Shown here: positions 1-8,171 of the stretch, one piece after another | Layout of the letters: each line of letters opens with the position of its first letter | Position numbering within the stretch: position 1 is the stretch's first letter | Origin: Phycisphaerales bacterium UBA1845 | GTDB taxonomy: Bacteria; Planctomycetota; Phycisphaerae; UBA1845 | Reading direction: 5' to 3' | DNA: 19,123 nt | Assembly: GCA_002338715.1 (NCBI GenBank) | Contig: DDIR01000148.1 | Location: forward strand, 1-19,123 | The notes under the pieces: generated by a model | Databases searched by the model: none | Told to the model about the DNA's origin: nothing | The model's input: only the letters and a program-made list of their open reading frames with translations | Made by a program: the position numbers and the translations under genes

Positions 1-1426
1 TCCGCCCACGAACGTCGCACCGATCGCGTCGGCCTCAGCTGCTTCCAGTGTCACCGAAGGCAACGTGGTGACGCTCAATGGCACGGGTTCGTCCGATCCG
101 GACAACGGTCCGGGTGCATTGACCTATTCCTGGACGCAATCCGGCGGCACCGATGTGACCGGCGATCATCTCTTCGATGCGACGGCAGCACAGCCGCAGT
201 TCACTGCGCCAGGATTCGCCAATAATGCAGCGCAGGATACGCTGGTGTTCAAACTCGTCGTATCGGACGGCGATGACCTGTCGCCGGCGGACACGGTGTC
301 AATCAGTGTCACTCAGGCAGTTGTGACGGCTGCCAACAGGACGGCTGCGATGGCCGACAGCTGGCTGGTGCTCTACAACGTCAACAGCGCCGACAGCATC
401 GCCTGGAAGGATTGGTACATCGCCCAGTGGGGCATTCCGTCGGCCAACACGTTGGGCCTCAATGCCGACGCAAGCGCCGAACGCATCACCAAGACCGAGA
501 TGATCAACACGATCTTCACGCCGGTCGTCAACCACCTCAACGCGAATCCGACGTTGAAAGCGAAAATCATGGGGATTTTGGTGGGCTATCGCGTACCGGG
601 AAACTTTTACACCGACGCGAATACGCCGACGCTTCAAGGTGGCGGTGGATGGTCGGTATCGAGTCGCCTGCAAAAGCTCGATCCTGGGGCGCTCGATTTC
701 CCCAAGTGGCCAACCAACGCCCACCATTTCAACGCGTACTTCTTGCCGGATACCGACCGCATCAACAAGTCGGAGATGGCCTCCGATGTGTTCATCACGG
801 CGCGCATCGACGCGCCCACGTTGGCCGACGCCAAAGCGCTGACCACCCGCGCCCGAGCGATCAGCACGAATTCGTCCGCGTTGCCATCGAACGAATGGAT
901 CTACATCGACTACGACGATCCCGGATCACCGGGCGGTGACGAGTGGACCGGGTTGCGGTTGGCGTACGAGGACTCGGACTTCAACACGCCCGCATGGAAA
1001 TTCCCGTGGAAGTTTTTTGTGTCAGATGGTGGCAGTGAAGAACCCACGCCCAATGCCGCATTTCAATTCAGCTATTACCGCCTGACCGGATGGCAAAATG
1101 GCGATTGGAGCGGTTCGTCTTCGGGAACGAAAATCCTCGGCTATGCGATGAACAGTTGGGGTGCGACCACCGTTCGCAGCACCACGGGACACAGCGGTCG
1201 CTACGTGCCCAATGTGCTCTTCAATGGCGGATATGCCGGCGCGATCGGCGCAACGGCTGAACCTTACCTCAGCACCATCCCAAAAGCCGACACGGTTTTG
1301 TGGTGCCTCGCGGACGGTCGGACCATGGGAGAAGCCGTGTTCCAAGCCACCCCCGACCACGCCTGGATGTGGGAGTTGGTGGGCGATCCGCTGCTGCGAA
1401 TTCCGGCGTGGTTTGACAAACCGTAA
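1..1426 (+). CDS. TIGR03790-type protein with N-terminal PKD-like domain (5' partial)
   Basis: The reading frame is open to the left edge (frame starting at base 2), so the gene begins upstream. The GTG at 65 is internal to a domain and is not the true start. The first ~100 residues read as a PKD/REJ-like Ig fold (T-L-N-G-T-G-S-S-D-P-D, then Y-S-W-T-Q). From about 340 the protein resembles the TIGR03790 family, known mostly from planctomycetes, verrucomicrobia and myxobacteria: a start with SWLVLYNVNSADS, then WYIAQWGIP, and a close with GGYAGAIGATAEPYLS, GEAVFQ and WELVGDPLLRIP near the C-terminus. The biochemical role of this family is unknown; its overall form recalls secreted caspase/gingipain-like folds but I see no clear Cys-His pair. 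The PKD domain implies secretion or surface display. The protein stops shortly after the GDPL motif, and no PEP-CTERM or other sorting tail is present. Nothing shows an operon with the next gene, which has its own promoter-like sequence 233 nt away. Confidence 0.75.
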   Translation, partial: PPTNVAPIASASAASSVTEGNVVTLNGTGSSDPDNGPGALTYSWTQSGGTDVTGDHLFDATAAQPQFTAPGFANNAAQDTLVFKLVVSDGDDLSPADTVSISVTQAVVTAANRTAAMADSWLVLYNVNSADSIAWKDWYIAQWGIPSANTLGLNADASAERITKTEMINTIFTPVVNHLNANPTLKAKIMGILVGYRVPGNFYTDANTPTLQGGGGWSVSSRLQKLDPGALDFPKWPTNAHHFNAYFLPDTDRINKSEMASDVFITARIDAPTLADAKALTTRARAISTNSSALPSNEWIYIDYDDPGSPGGDEWTGLRLAYEDSDFNTPAWKFPWKFFVSDGGSEEPTPNAAFQFSYYRLTGWQNGDWSGSSSGTKILGYAMNSWGATTVRSTTGHSGRYVPNVLFNGGYAGAIGATAEPYLSTIPKADTVLWCLADGRTMGEAVFQATPDHAWMWELVGDPLLRIPAWFDKP

Positions 1427-1570
1427 TGCCCGACATGGCGCTATCCGGATTGCGTGATGCGCTGACAATCAGTCCGCGCCCATCTTTGCAAGAGTGCGGA
1501 AACGTTCGAGATCGCCCATATTCCATCAATCCTAAGGTTTTCAGTAGCAATCCCGCCCGCGCAAACACCT

Positions 1571-1598
1571 TTTACGGGGCATGCTGAGGGACTATACT
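1571..1598 (+). promoter_or_regulatory. Candidate sigma70-type promoter of the GCS2-CBS / zinc hydrolase operon
   Basis: A TTTACG -35-like hexamer (1571-1576) and a TATACT -10-like hexamer (1593-1598) are separated by 16 nt. The predicted transcript start is near 1605, about 55 nt before the ATG at 1660. It is the best promoter-like match in the 233-nt gap. It is read by eye only, and planctomycete promoters are poorly characterised. Confidence 0.35.
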
Positions 1599-1659
1599 GG
1601 CCGAATCGCTTGTTGAACCTTTCTTTTCAGCCAACTCCACGCGATCAGGCTTAAGGCTT

Positions 1660-3576
1660 ATGGGCACGCAGGATCTAAAATCTGATTCCGAAGGCGAACA
1701 TCTTCGCGCTTTCATGAAGCATCTGTTGGCCGACACCCGCGCCCTCGAACAGATGATCGAAAACGACGAGATCGAGTCCGATGTGCGCCGGATCGGCGGC
1801 GAACAGGAAATGGTCCTGATCGATCCGGACGGTCAGCCGTCGCCCAAGAGCATGGAAGTGCTCGAATGCATCGCCGACGATCACTTCACGACCGAGCTGG
1901 CCAAATTCAACATCGAATGCAATCTCGATCCGCTGGTGTTCGGAACCAATTGCCTCCGCAAGATGGAAGAGCAGCTCAACAGCATGTTGCTCAAAGCGCG
2001 GAAAGCGGCTCAGTCGTGCGGCGCGGACGTGCTGTTAACGGGAATCCTTCCAACGCTTTCGCAGACGCACACGACCCTCGATTGGATGGCCCCCATGCCG
2101 CGCTATTACGCGCTCAACGATGCGCTGGGGCGCCTGCGCGGCGGCGATTACGAATTCCGTTTAACCGGCGTCGACGAACTTATCCTCAAGCAGAATTCGG
2201 TGATGCTCGAAGCCTGCAACACCAGCTTCCAGGTTCACTTTCAGGTATCGCCGCAAGAGTTCGCCCGTCGCTACAACATCGCCCAAGCCGTCGCAGGACC
2301 GGCGCTTGCGGTGGCGACCAATTCGCCAGTCTTATTCGGCAAACGGTTGTGGCGCGAAACCCGCATCGGGTTGTTCCAACAAGCCGTTGACACCCGCACG
2401 ACCACGCAAGTCGCCGACGAGCGCAAAGCCCGCGTCAGTTTCGGTCAGCAGTGGGTCAAAGAATCGGTCCTCGAAATTTTCCGCGAAGACATCGCCCGCT
2501 TCCGCGTATTGTTCGGCGCGGACTCACACGAAGATCCCTTCGACGCGTTGGCCGAAGGACGCATTCCAAAGTTGCAATCACTGCGCCTGCACAACAGCAC
2601 GGTCTACCGTTGGAATCGGCCCTGCTATGGCATCTCGGACAACAAACCGCACCTTCGCATTGAGAATCGTGTGTTGCCAGCCGGTCCCACCGTGATCGAC
2701 TCGATCGCGAACGCGGCGTTCTGGTTTGGTTTGATGATCGGCGTCGCTGAAAAGTACGACGACATCACCGAAGTGATGGACTTCGATGATGCCAAGTCAA
2801 ATTTCCTAGCCGCTGCCCGCCTGGGTATGCACGCCCAATTCATCTGGATTGGCAGCGAACATCCGAGCCCTGCGAAAGAGGTGCTGAGCGAACAATTGCT
2901 CCCGCTCGCCCGCCAGGGGCTGAAGTCAGCCAACATCGATTCGCGGGACATCGACCGATACCTCAACGTCATCGAAGGTCGCCTCAGCACGGGGCGCACC
3001 GGTTCGCAGTGGTTGATTCAATCATTGGCCAAGATGAAGGGCGAAGCCACGCAAGCCGTTCGCCTGGGGTCGGTCACCCGAACCGCCCTTGATCGGCAGT
3101 GGCAGGGCGATCCGGTTCACACTTGGCCGCTTGCCAATCTTGACCGATCGGATTCCGTCAAACGCGGTTATCGACGCGTCGAGCAATACATGACGACCGA
3201 CTTGTTCACGGTCAACGAAGACGACTCGGTCGACCTGGTCGCCAACATGATGGTTTGGCAGGATGTTCGGCACGTACCGGTCGAAGACAGTCAGCACCAA
3301 CTTGTCGGATTGGTCACCTATCGAACGATCCTCCGCCTCATTGGTAATCAGCGGACCGACGCCGAATCCGAAACGATCGCGGTGAGCACGGTCATGAAGC
3401 GCGATCCGATCACGGTCTCGCCCGAGACCGAAACACTGGAGGCCATCCGCCTGATGCTGGGCAAAAAGGTCTCCTGCCTGCCGGTGGTCAAAGAAGGAAA
3501 ACTCGTCGGCATCGTGTCCGACCACGATTTCCTCGAAGTCGCCGCCGAGTTGTTCGAGAAGGAACTTGCACAGTAG
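1660..3576 (+). CDS. GCS2-family carboxylate-amine (glutamate-cysteine) ligase fused to two CBS domains
   Basis: The 638-residue protein has two parts. Residues ~1-470 resemble the GCS2/YbdK glutamate-cysteine ligase fold, an ATP-dependent enzyme that joins a carboxylate to an amine. Visible marks are GGEQEMV, with the acidic pair E48 and E50 expected to bind metal-ATP; KFNIECNLDP; LEACNTSFQVHFQVSP; and the downstream KPHLRIENRVLPAGPT. Residues ~507-635 form a CBS pair: the first begins at VEQYMTTDLF and the second at STVMKRDPITVSP, and each ends in a GLV/GIV-type strand. CBS pairs usually bind adenosine nucleotides, so ligase activity may be gated by adenylate status. GCS2 alone is usually ~370-450 residues, so the fusion is the unusual part. 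The ATG at 1660 follows a weak AGG. The AstE-like gene starts 13 nt after the stop, so co-transcription is likely. The substrate is uncertain: it could make gamma-glutamylcysteine or act as a broader amidoligase on peptides. Confidence 0.85.
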   Translation: MGTQDLKSDSEGEHLRAFMKHLLADTRALEQMIENDEIESDVRRIGGEQEMVLIDPDGQPSPKSMEVLECIADDHFTTELAKFNIECNLDPLVFGTNCLRKMEEQLNSMLLKARKAAQSCGADVLLTGILPTLSQTHTTLDWMAPMPRYYALNDALGRLRGGDYEFRLTGVDELILKQNSVMLEACNTSFQVHFQVSPQEFARRYNIAQAVAGPALAVATNSPVLFGKRLWRETRIGLFQQAVDTRTTTQVADERKARVSFGQQWVKESVLEIFREDIARFRVLFGADSHEDPFDALAEGRIPKLQSLRLHNSTVYRWNRPCYGISDNKPHLRIENRVLPAGPTVIDSIANAAFWFGLMIGVAEKYDDITEVMDFDDAKSNFLAAARLGMHAQFIWIGSEHPSPAKEVLSEQLLPLARQGLKSANIDSRDIDRYLNVIEGRLSTGRTGSQWLIQSLAKMKGEATQAVRLGSVTRTALDRQWQGDPVHTWPLANLDRSDSVKRGYRRVEQYMTTDLFTVNEDDSVDLVANMMVWQDVRHVPVEDSQHQLVGLVTYRTILRLIGNQRTDAESETIAVSTVMKRDPITVSPETETLEAIRLMLGKKVSCLPVVKEGKLVGIVSDHDFLEVAAELFEKELAQ

Positions 3577-3589
3577 ATACGCAACGAAG

Positions 3590-4786
3590 ATGATTCGCGA
3601 CAATAGCCCGGAGGGGGCGACAGACCAACGACTCATTGGCACCTATGATCAAGGATGCCAGGGTCCGACACTCGTATGCCTTGGCGGTGTTCACGGGAAC
3701 GAACCTGCCGGTATCCATGCGGCCAAGCGCGTTTTCGAAACGCTGACCAAACGGCGCATTCCCATTCGCGGTCGCATGGTCGGATTGATCGGCAACGTCG
3801 AAGCGCTGCGCCAGGGTGTTCGCCACGTGGATGTCGACTTCAATCGCATCTGGATGTCCGAGCGCATTTCCAAACTCGATATTTTCAAACCCAATGGCCA
3901 CACATCCGGCGCGACTGCATCGGTTGAAGATCGTGAGCAGATGGGTTTGCTTTCATCGCTGCACCGCGTTTTTGACGAAGCCGACGACGAAGTATTCGTT
4001 CTGGACATGCACACCATGTCAGCCGACGGCGCACCGTTCGCGCTATTCGGAGACACGCTGCCCAACCGGCGCTTTGCATCGGGATTGCATGCTCCGCTGA
4101 TTCTTGGTCTGGAAGAACACATCGACGGTGTGGTGCTCGATTATGTGAATTCGCTCGGTCATGTGACCGTGGGCATCGAAGGGGGGCGGCACGAAGATCC
4201 CCGTTCGATCGATTACATCGAAGCCGTCATCTGGCTCGCGCTGGTGTCTGCGGGCATGATCCGAGAGGCAGACGCGCCCGAGGTCGCCCAGGCCCGTGCG
4301 GCGATGACTGCGATTTCGCGTGACCTGCCGCCGGTGGTAGAGGTGTGTTACCGTCATCCGATCGAAGACGGCGATGCGTTTCAGATGACACCGGGGTACC
4401 GCAATTTTCAAGCCGTTCGCAAGGGAGAAGTGCTCGCCCACGACAAAAACGGTCCGGTGCGTTGCCCGGAAGACGGGTACATTCTGCTGCCGTTTTATCA
4501 AGGTCTGGGCAACGATGGATTCTTCATCGGGCGCGAGGTCAAGGTCGGCTGGCTGAAGGTGTCGAGCGTTCTGCGGCGGATGCGACTCGATGCGGTGGTG
4601 CACTGGCTTCCGGGCGTCCGTCGTCATCCCACCTTGAAAGACAACCTGATCGTCAATCGCTCACGGGCCAAGTGGTATGCTTTGGAGATTTTCCACTTGC
4701 TCGGTTTCCGCAAGCGGCGCGTGGAGGGCGACACCCTCGTCGTCGGACGCCGCAAACCGAACCTGGCCAACGGTCGCCGATCCTAA
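3590..4786 (+). CDS. Succinylglutamate desuccinylase / aspartoacylase-type zinc carboxypeptidase family protein
   Basis: The 398-residue protein carries the AstE/AspA (M14-like) signature. GGVHGNEPAG supplies zinc ligands H35 and E38, VDVDFNRIW is the DLNR-like substrate motif, LDMHT supplies the third zinc ligand H141, and VGIEGGRHED supplies the likely catalytic glutamate E197. A C-terminal beta domain (from ~260, with YRNFQAVRKGEVLAHDKNG) resembles the small domain that caps the active site in this family. Members cleave N-acyl or amide bonds, as in succinylglutamate or N-acetylaspartate. The frame is also open back to a TTG at 3566, overlapping the previous gene, but that start has its purine tract only 2 nt away, so the ATG at 3590 was chosen. 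Its own SD is weak, consistent with translational coupling to the ligase gene 13 nt upstream. The pairing suggests opposing amide-forming and amide-cleaving steps. The exact substrate cannot be read from the sequence. Confidence 0.85.
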   Translation: MIRDNSPEGATDQRLIGTYDQGCQGPTLVCLGGVHGNEPAGIHAAKRVFETLTKRRIPIRGRMVGLIGNVEALRQGVRHVDVDFNRIWMSERISKLDIFKPNGHTSGATASVEDREQMGLLSSLHRVFDEADDEVFVLDMHTMSADGAPFALFGDTLPNRRFASGLHAPLILGLEEHIDGVVLDYVNSLGHVTVGIEGGRHEDPRSIDYIEAVIWLALVSAGMIREADAPEVAQARAAMTAISRDLPPVVEVCYRHPIEDGDAFQMTPGYRNFQAVRKGEVLAHDKNGPVRCPEDGYILLPFYQGLGNDGFFIGREVKVGWLKVSSVLRRMRLDAVVHWLPGVRRHPTLKDNLIVNRSRAKWYALEIFHLLGFRKRRVEGDTLVVGRRKPNLANGRRS

Positions 4787-4956
4787 AGCGTCTCCAATTC
4801 AAACGCAGCAGGGCAACAGCGCCGTCATTCCCGCGAAAGCGGGAATCCAGGAGAAGAACTGACATCAATCCAGGTGGGTACGATCCCTCGTACTGCAAAG
4901 AGCGCACGAGCAAAGCGCTACGCATCGAACAGGATCGCAGCAGTCGCCCAAGCCGC
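4787..4956. other. Convergent intergenic region with three hairpins
   Basis: This gap lies between the convergent 3' ends of the zinc hydrolase and diguanylate cyclase genes. It holds the repeated hairpin at 4821-4850, a GTACGA-TCCC-TCGTAC inverted repeat at 4878-4893, and an AGCGC/GCGCT inverted repeat at 4901-4919. None is followed by a T-run on either strand, so intrinsic termination is not clearly shown. The stacked stems could still act as barriers or RNA 3' end stabilisers for both transcripts. Confidence 0.5.
4821..4850. repeat. Hairpin repeat, copy A (dRS3-like ATTCCC...GGGAAT)
   Basis: The 30-nt core is identical to copy B at 19021-19050. It folds as ATTCCCGC - GAAA - GCGGGAAT, a perfect 8-bp stem with a GNRA tetraloop. 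Weaker similarity extends left to 4796 (AATTCA, then ACGCA) and right to about 4859, giving an element of ~64 nt that starts 9 nt after the preceding stop codon. Repeats built on ATTCCC(N8)GGGAAT are known in several bacteria, for example dRS3 in Neisseria. No GTAG-type REP tetranucleotide or flanking transposase is seen. Confidence 0.9.
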
Positions 4957-6408
4957 TCAACGTTCGCCTTGTTGCAGCACATACTCAGCCACGCAGCCTT
5001 TTCCTTTGCGTTTGGCTTCGTAGAGCGCTTCGTCCGCTTGGGCCAACAGTTCGGCTGCACTGCGCGCACCGGTCACCGATCGCGATGCGAACCCGGAGCT
5101 GAGCGTGACTTTTGTGGCGATGTCCGTTGCGCTAATCTGTCGGTTGAACAACTTGACGATTCGGTCGCAGATTTCGCGGGCTTGTTGTTCGGAAATGCCC
5201 ATCAGGATCGCGGCGAATTCGTCACCCCCATAGCGGATGCCGATGTCGTCTTCGCGTAGCGTCCCTCGAAGCAACTCGCCAAAAAACCGAAGGATCCGAT
5301 CGCCAGCCGTGTGCCCCTCGGTGTCGTTGAGCGGTTTGAAATTGTCCACGTCGAACATGGCAATCACGACATTGACGCGCTGGCTGATCTGCTCCTGGAA
5401 GACGGGTTCCAGCCGCTCTTCGATGAATCTGCGATTGGCCAATCCGGTGAGTGAATCGTGTTCGGCGCTCTTGAGTGCCTGGTTCAAAAGCCGGTTGATT
5501 CTCTTGGTTTCTTCCGACGCTTTCGACTCCGCCCGTCGCTCGATCGCCACCGATTGCCGTTGCGTTTCGTGGAGTTCGTCCTGCAATTCGCCGAACGAAC
5601 GGGCGATCTGCTCCAACTCGTGGGTCGCGAATTGTTCAAACTCCGTGCGTTCGCTGTGATTCTTGATGCGCGCCTGCCGAACGATTGACGCCAACGGTGC
5701 AGACACGTTGCGTCGAATGCTTCTCAGAATCAACGCAACGGTCACCATCGCGCCGATTCCCAGCAGAATCGCCAGGGGCAAAACCTGCGCCGCAACCGCC
5801 TTCCAGACTCTTGGAGAAACGTTGGCAACGCAGACGTAAGCAAGGGGCGCGAGCTCAGGTCCGCGCTCAATGTCAACAACCGTGATGCTCACAGCAATGT
5901 CCAGAAAATCCGCGCCCGTAGTCGAGCGGTCAGCCGGCACAACCTGCGGCACAGATTCTGTGTTGACGTGCAGCGACGCAAAATCGATTGGCAGCTCCGT
6001 TGGCCATTTGACCAGCAACTCCCCCTGCGCATTCAGCAGTGCCACGCCAACCGCGTTGTCCCTGTTCGTCACCAGCGTGGACCATGATTTCGCCGCATCG
6101 CGCGCTTTGAGATCGTGTCGCCCCAACGCATCGACAAACTCGGCCAACTCATGATATGCATGGAATTCCATGAACGACTGGAGGGTGGCTGCCGAAGCAC
6201 GCGCCCGGTCGATCATCGCGTCGTTGGCCGACTGCGTTTCGCGGCTGAACACCCGCCACGTCTGAATCGAGCACACCACCAGCAATGGCAGTCCGATGGC
6301 GAGCAAGACGCTGGCTCGGACGCGCTGCTGCACACTCGCGGATTGACGGTCGGATTTGCGTTTCAATTTGGTCACACCCTTTGCGGTGATCGCACGCAAA
6401 CCGCCCAA
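4957..6408 (-). CDS. Membrane-bound diguanylate cyclase (HAMP-GGDEF)
   Basis: The 483-residue protein should make cyclic di-GMP from two GTP at the inner membrane. In order it shows a basic N-terminus and TM1 (~28-48, LLAIGLPLLVVCS), a periplasmic sensor region (~50-210) of no recognised family, TM2 (~212-235, LPLAILLGIGAMVTVALIL), a HAMP-like segment followed by a coiled coil (~236-320, ERRAESKASEETKRIN), and a GGDEF domain (~322-478) opening with AEHDSLTGLANRRF. The active site is intact, GGDEF at residues 394-398. R385-E-D-D388 lies exactly five residues before it, which is the canonical RxxD product-inhibition I-site. The enzyme should therefore be active and feedback-inhibited. There is no EAL or receiver domain. 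The start chosen is a TTG at 6408 with GGGGA about 10 nt upstream; a GTG at 6375 is an alternative that keeps all domains. It is monocistronic and convergent with the preceding operon. Confidence 0.92.
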   Translation of the reverse strand: MGGLRAITAKGVTKLKRKSDRQSASVQQRVRASVLLAIGLPLLVVCSIQTWRVFSRETQSANDAMIDRARASAATLQSFMEFHAYHELAEFVDALGRHDLKARDAAKSWSTLVTNRDNAVGVALLNAQGELLVKWPTELPIDFASLHVNTESVPQVVPADRSTTGADFLDIAVSITVVDIERGPELAPLAYVCVANVSPRVWKAVAAQVLPLAILLGIGAMVTVALILRSIRRNVSAPLASIVRQARIKNHSERTEFEQFATHELEQIARSFGELQDELHETQRQSVAIERRAESKASEETKRINRLLNQALKSAEHDSLTGLANRRFIEERLEPVFQEQISQRVNVVIAMFDVDNFKPLNDTEGHTAGDRILRFFGELLRGTLREDDIGIRYGGDEFAAILMGISEQQAREICDRIVKLFNRQISATDIATKVTLSSGFASRSVTGARSAAELLAQADEALYEAKRKGKGCVAEYVLQQGER

Positions 6409-6757
6409 CGTGAGCCGGTCCCCGCGGATTAGCGAACAAACGCCCTATTGGAATATCGGCTTGAAAACGGTGCCGCGACAGATAGGATCGACTTCGCCGA
6501 CGGAGTGTAAATGGTTGTTGTGAAGGAAGTTATCGGCGTTCGCCTGGTGTGGTCCATGTCGCATTACGCCAGCCACGAATCCACGGACATTCAGCGATTG
6601 CATTCTTAGCCAGCCGGCTGCATGGTGGGGCGGGAACTGCCGGATTGCTCGACTTCGCTTGAATCGATACCGCGATAGAATTCACCGAAGTCCAGCACCA
6701 TTCCCAGCCTCAAATTACGGGTTGAATATCGGGAGCTGCAAAATTGACGGTGACTAA
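6409..6757. other. Divergent intergenic region of about 350 nt
   Basis: This gap lies between the divergently transcribed cyclase and DUF1573 genes and should hold both promoters. I found no -35/-10 pair good enough to call. A TAGAAT hexamer at 6676-6681 could be a -10 for the DUF1573 gene, but no -35 sits at the right distance. A 32-codon ORF at 6511-6609 with a GGAG 5 nt upstream is treated as a low-grade finding. No RNA gene or repeat is seen. Confidence 0.5.
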
Positions 6758-8110
6758 ATGAAAACGCTTTGTTTCTTGAAGATCAATTTGGTTGCGGTGA
6801 TTGGCACGTTGGCCGCTGCGCCGGCATTGGGCCAGGGGCATTCGCACGCGCTTGAAGATCCGCGCAGCATCCAAAATGGACCACGCGCCTATTTCGAAAG
6901 CAAGGTGATCGACCTGGGCGATGTCTTTCAAAACGAGCGAACCGCTGGCACGTTCACCATCGAGAATTTCGGAAACGAAGATCTGGAGATTCGGGAACTC
7001 GCAGCCCACTGCGGCTGCACTGTTTTGGAATTGGACGAATCGCAACGCATCGTCCCGCCCGACGGAAAGCGTGAGATCACCGTCTTCTTCAATTCGGAAG
7101 ATCGCCAGGGGTTGCAGCGCAAACTGGTGACGGTTTTCACCAACGATCCGGAATATCCCATGACCGATCTGGTGATCCGATCCAACGTCCTTGGCAGCTT
7201 CAAGGTGTTGCCGGCTCAGTATGTGGCGATGGTTGATGCCAGACCGGGCGACAGGTTGGAGACGTTGTCGGTGTATCCGACCGTCGAAGGCACCACGCTC
7301 GAATCGCTTGAGATCAATGTGCCCGGAAACGTGCTTGAGTACGCCTTGGAATCGATCGTCAACGATGACGGTGTGGGTGGTATCGGCGTGTCGTTTTCGG
7401 TGGCTGATGAAGCCGAGTTTGGACCGATCGATCTTGAAATACGTTTCGATGGTACGGTCGATGGAAAACCGCATTCGATCTGGGGGCGGGCGGTCGGATC
7501 GATCGTTGGCCCGATTGATGTTCGGCCGGATCGATTAGAATCCACGCATCCGACCCCGAGGGGCCGATCCTTTGCCCCGATCACGCTTCGTCCAACCGAC
7601 GGAAAAACGTTCAACGTGCTTTCGATCGATGCGGGTCCGTACTTCGAACATTCCCAAGCCCCTGGAAAAGAAATCGGCGATGTCGATATTGCCCTGAAAC
7701 TCAAGGACGAGGCACCCGACGGACCCTTGGCGACGACTGCCGAGGTCCGGACCGATCATCCGGACATGCCGATCGTGCGATTTCCCGTGTTTGTCGACGT
7801 TTTGCCGCGATGTCGCGTCCAACCCGCCGGCGTTTTGATCGATCAATCGACGCTGAATCGCCCGCGACGCATCCGATTGCAATCGGATATGGTTTCCGCG
7901 CTGGAAATTCAGAGCGCTTCGTGTGACAATCCGCAATTCGAGGTGACGGTGATCGACGCATCGTCGGACTACCCGAAAATCCGTTTCGTCGAAGTGCGCT
8001 GGGCAAGCGACCAAGCGCCCGCGAAGGCCGTCGTCTCAGACTTGAATATCAAGACCAACGTGCCCAGTCGCGAAACCATCACCGTGCCGTTGGAATTTCG
8101 AATCGACTAG
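6758..8110 (+). CDS. Exported DUF1573 domain protein
   Basis: The 450-residue protein starts with a clear Sec signal peptide (K2, then a hydrophobic stretch LVAVIGTLAAAPALG, likely cleavage after ALG at ~25). Residues ~44-145 are a DUF1573/ASPM-SPD-2-Hydin-like Ig fold: VIDLGDVFQNERTAGTFTIEN, the diagnostic HCGCT with C85 and C87, then the closing VFTNDPEYP strand. Two or more beta-rich segments follow (~150-250 and ~252-450), including TAEVRTDHPDMPIVRFPVFV, which mirrors the TNDP strand and suggests degenerate copies of the same fold; cysteines in the last one (PRCRV, SCDNP) are not in a CGC arrangement. DUF1573 proteins are abundant in planctomycetes and Bacteroidetes, and their function is not established; a periplasmic or surface structural role is an inference. 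The ATG at 6758 has GGTGA 5 nt upstream. A small membrane protein gene follows on the same strand after 61 nt. Confidence 0.85.
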   Translation: MKTLCFLKINLVAVIGTLAAAPALGQGHSHALEDPRSIQNGPRAYFESKVIDLGDVFQNERTAGTFTIENFGNEDLEIRELAAHCGCTVLELDESQRIVPPDGKREITVFFNSEDRQGLQRKLVTVFTNDPEYPMTDLVIRSNVLGSFKVLPAQYVAMVDARPGDRLETLSVYPTVEGTTLESLEINVPGNVLEYALESIVNDDGVGGIGVSFSVADEAEFGPIDLEIRFDGTVDGKPHSIWGRAVGSIVGPIDVRPDRLESTHPTPRGRSFAPITLRPTDGKTFNVLSIDAGPYFEHSQAPGKEIGDVDIALKLKDEAPDGPLATTAEVRTDHPDMPIVRFPVFVDVLPRCRVQPAGVLIDQSTLNRPRRIRLQSDMVSALEIQSASCDNPQFEVTVIDASSDYPKIRFVEVRWASDQAPAKAVVSDLNIKTNVPSRETITVPLEFRID

Positions 8111-8171
8111 GCACGACGCGCCAAGAATGATGCGCATGGAATAGAAAATACAGAGAGGATCAATCGCCACG

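Noticed and set aside
1426..1590. 54-codon ORF overlapping the stop of the first gene
   Set aside because: The ATG overlaps the TAA and the frame lacks an SD and any recognisable motif. The sequence looks like ordinary intergenic DNA.
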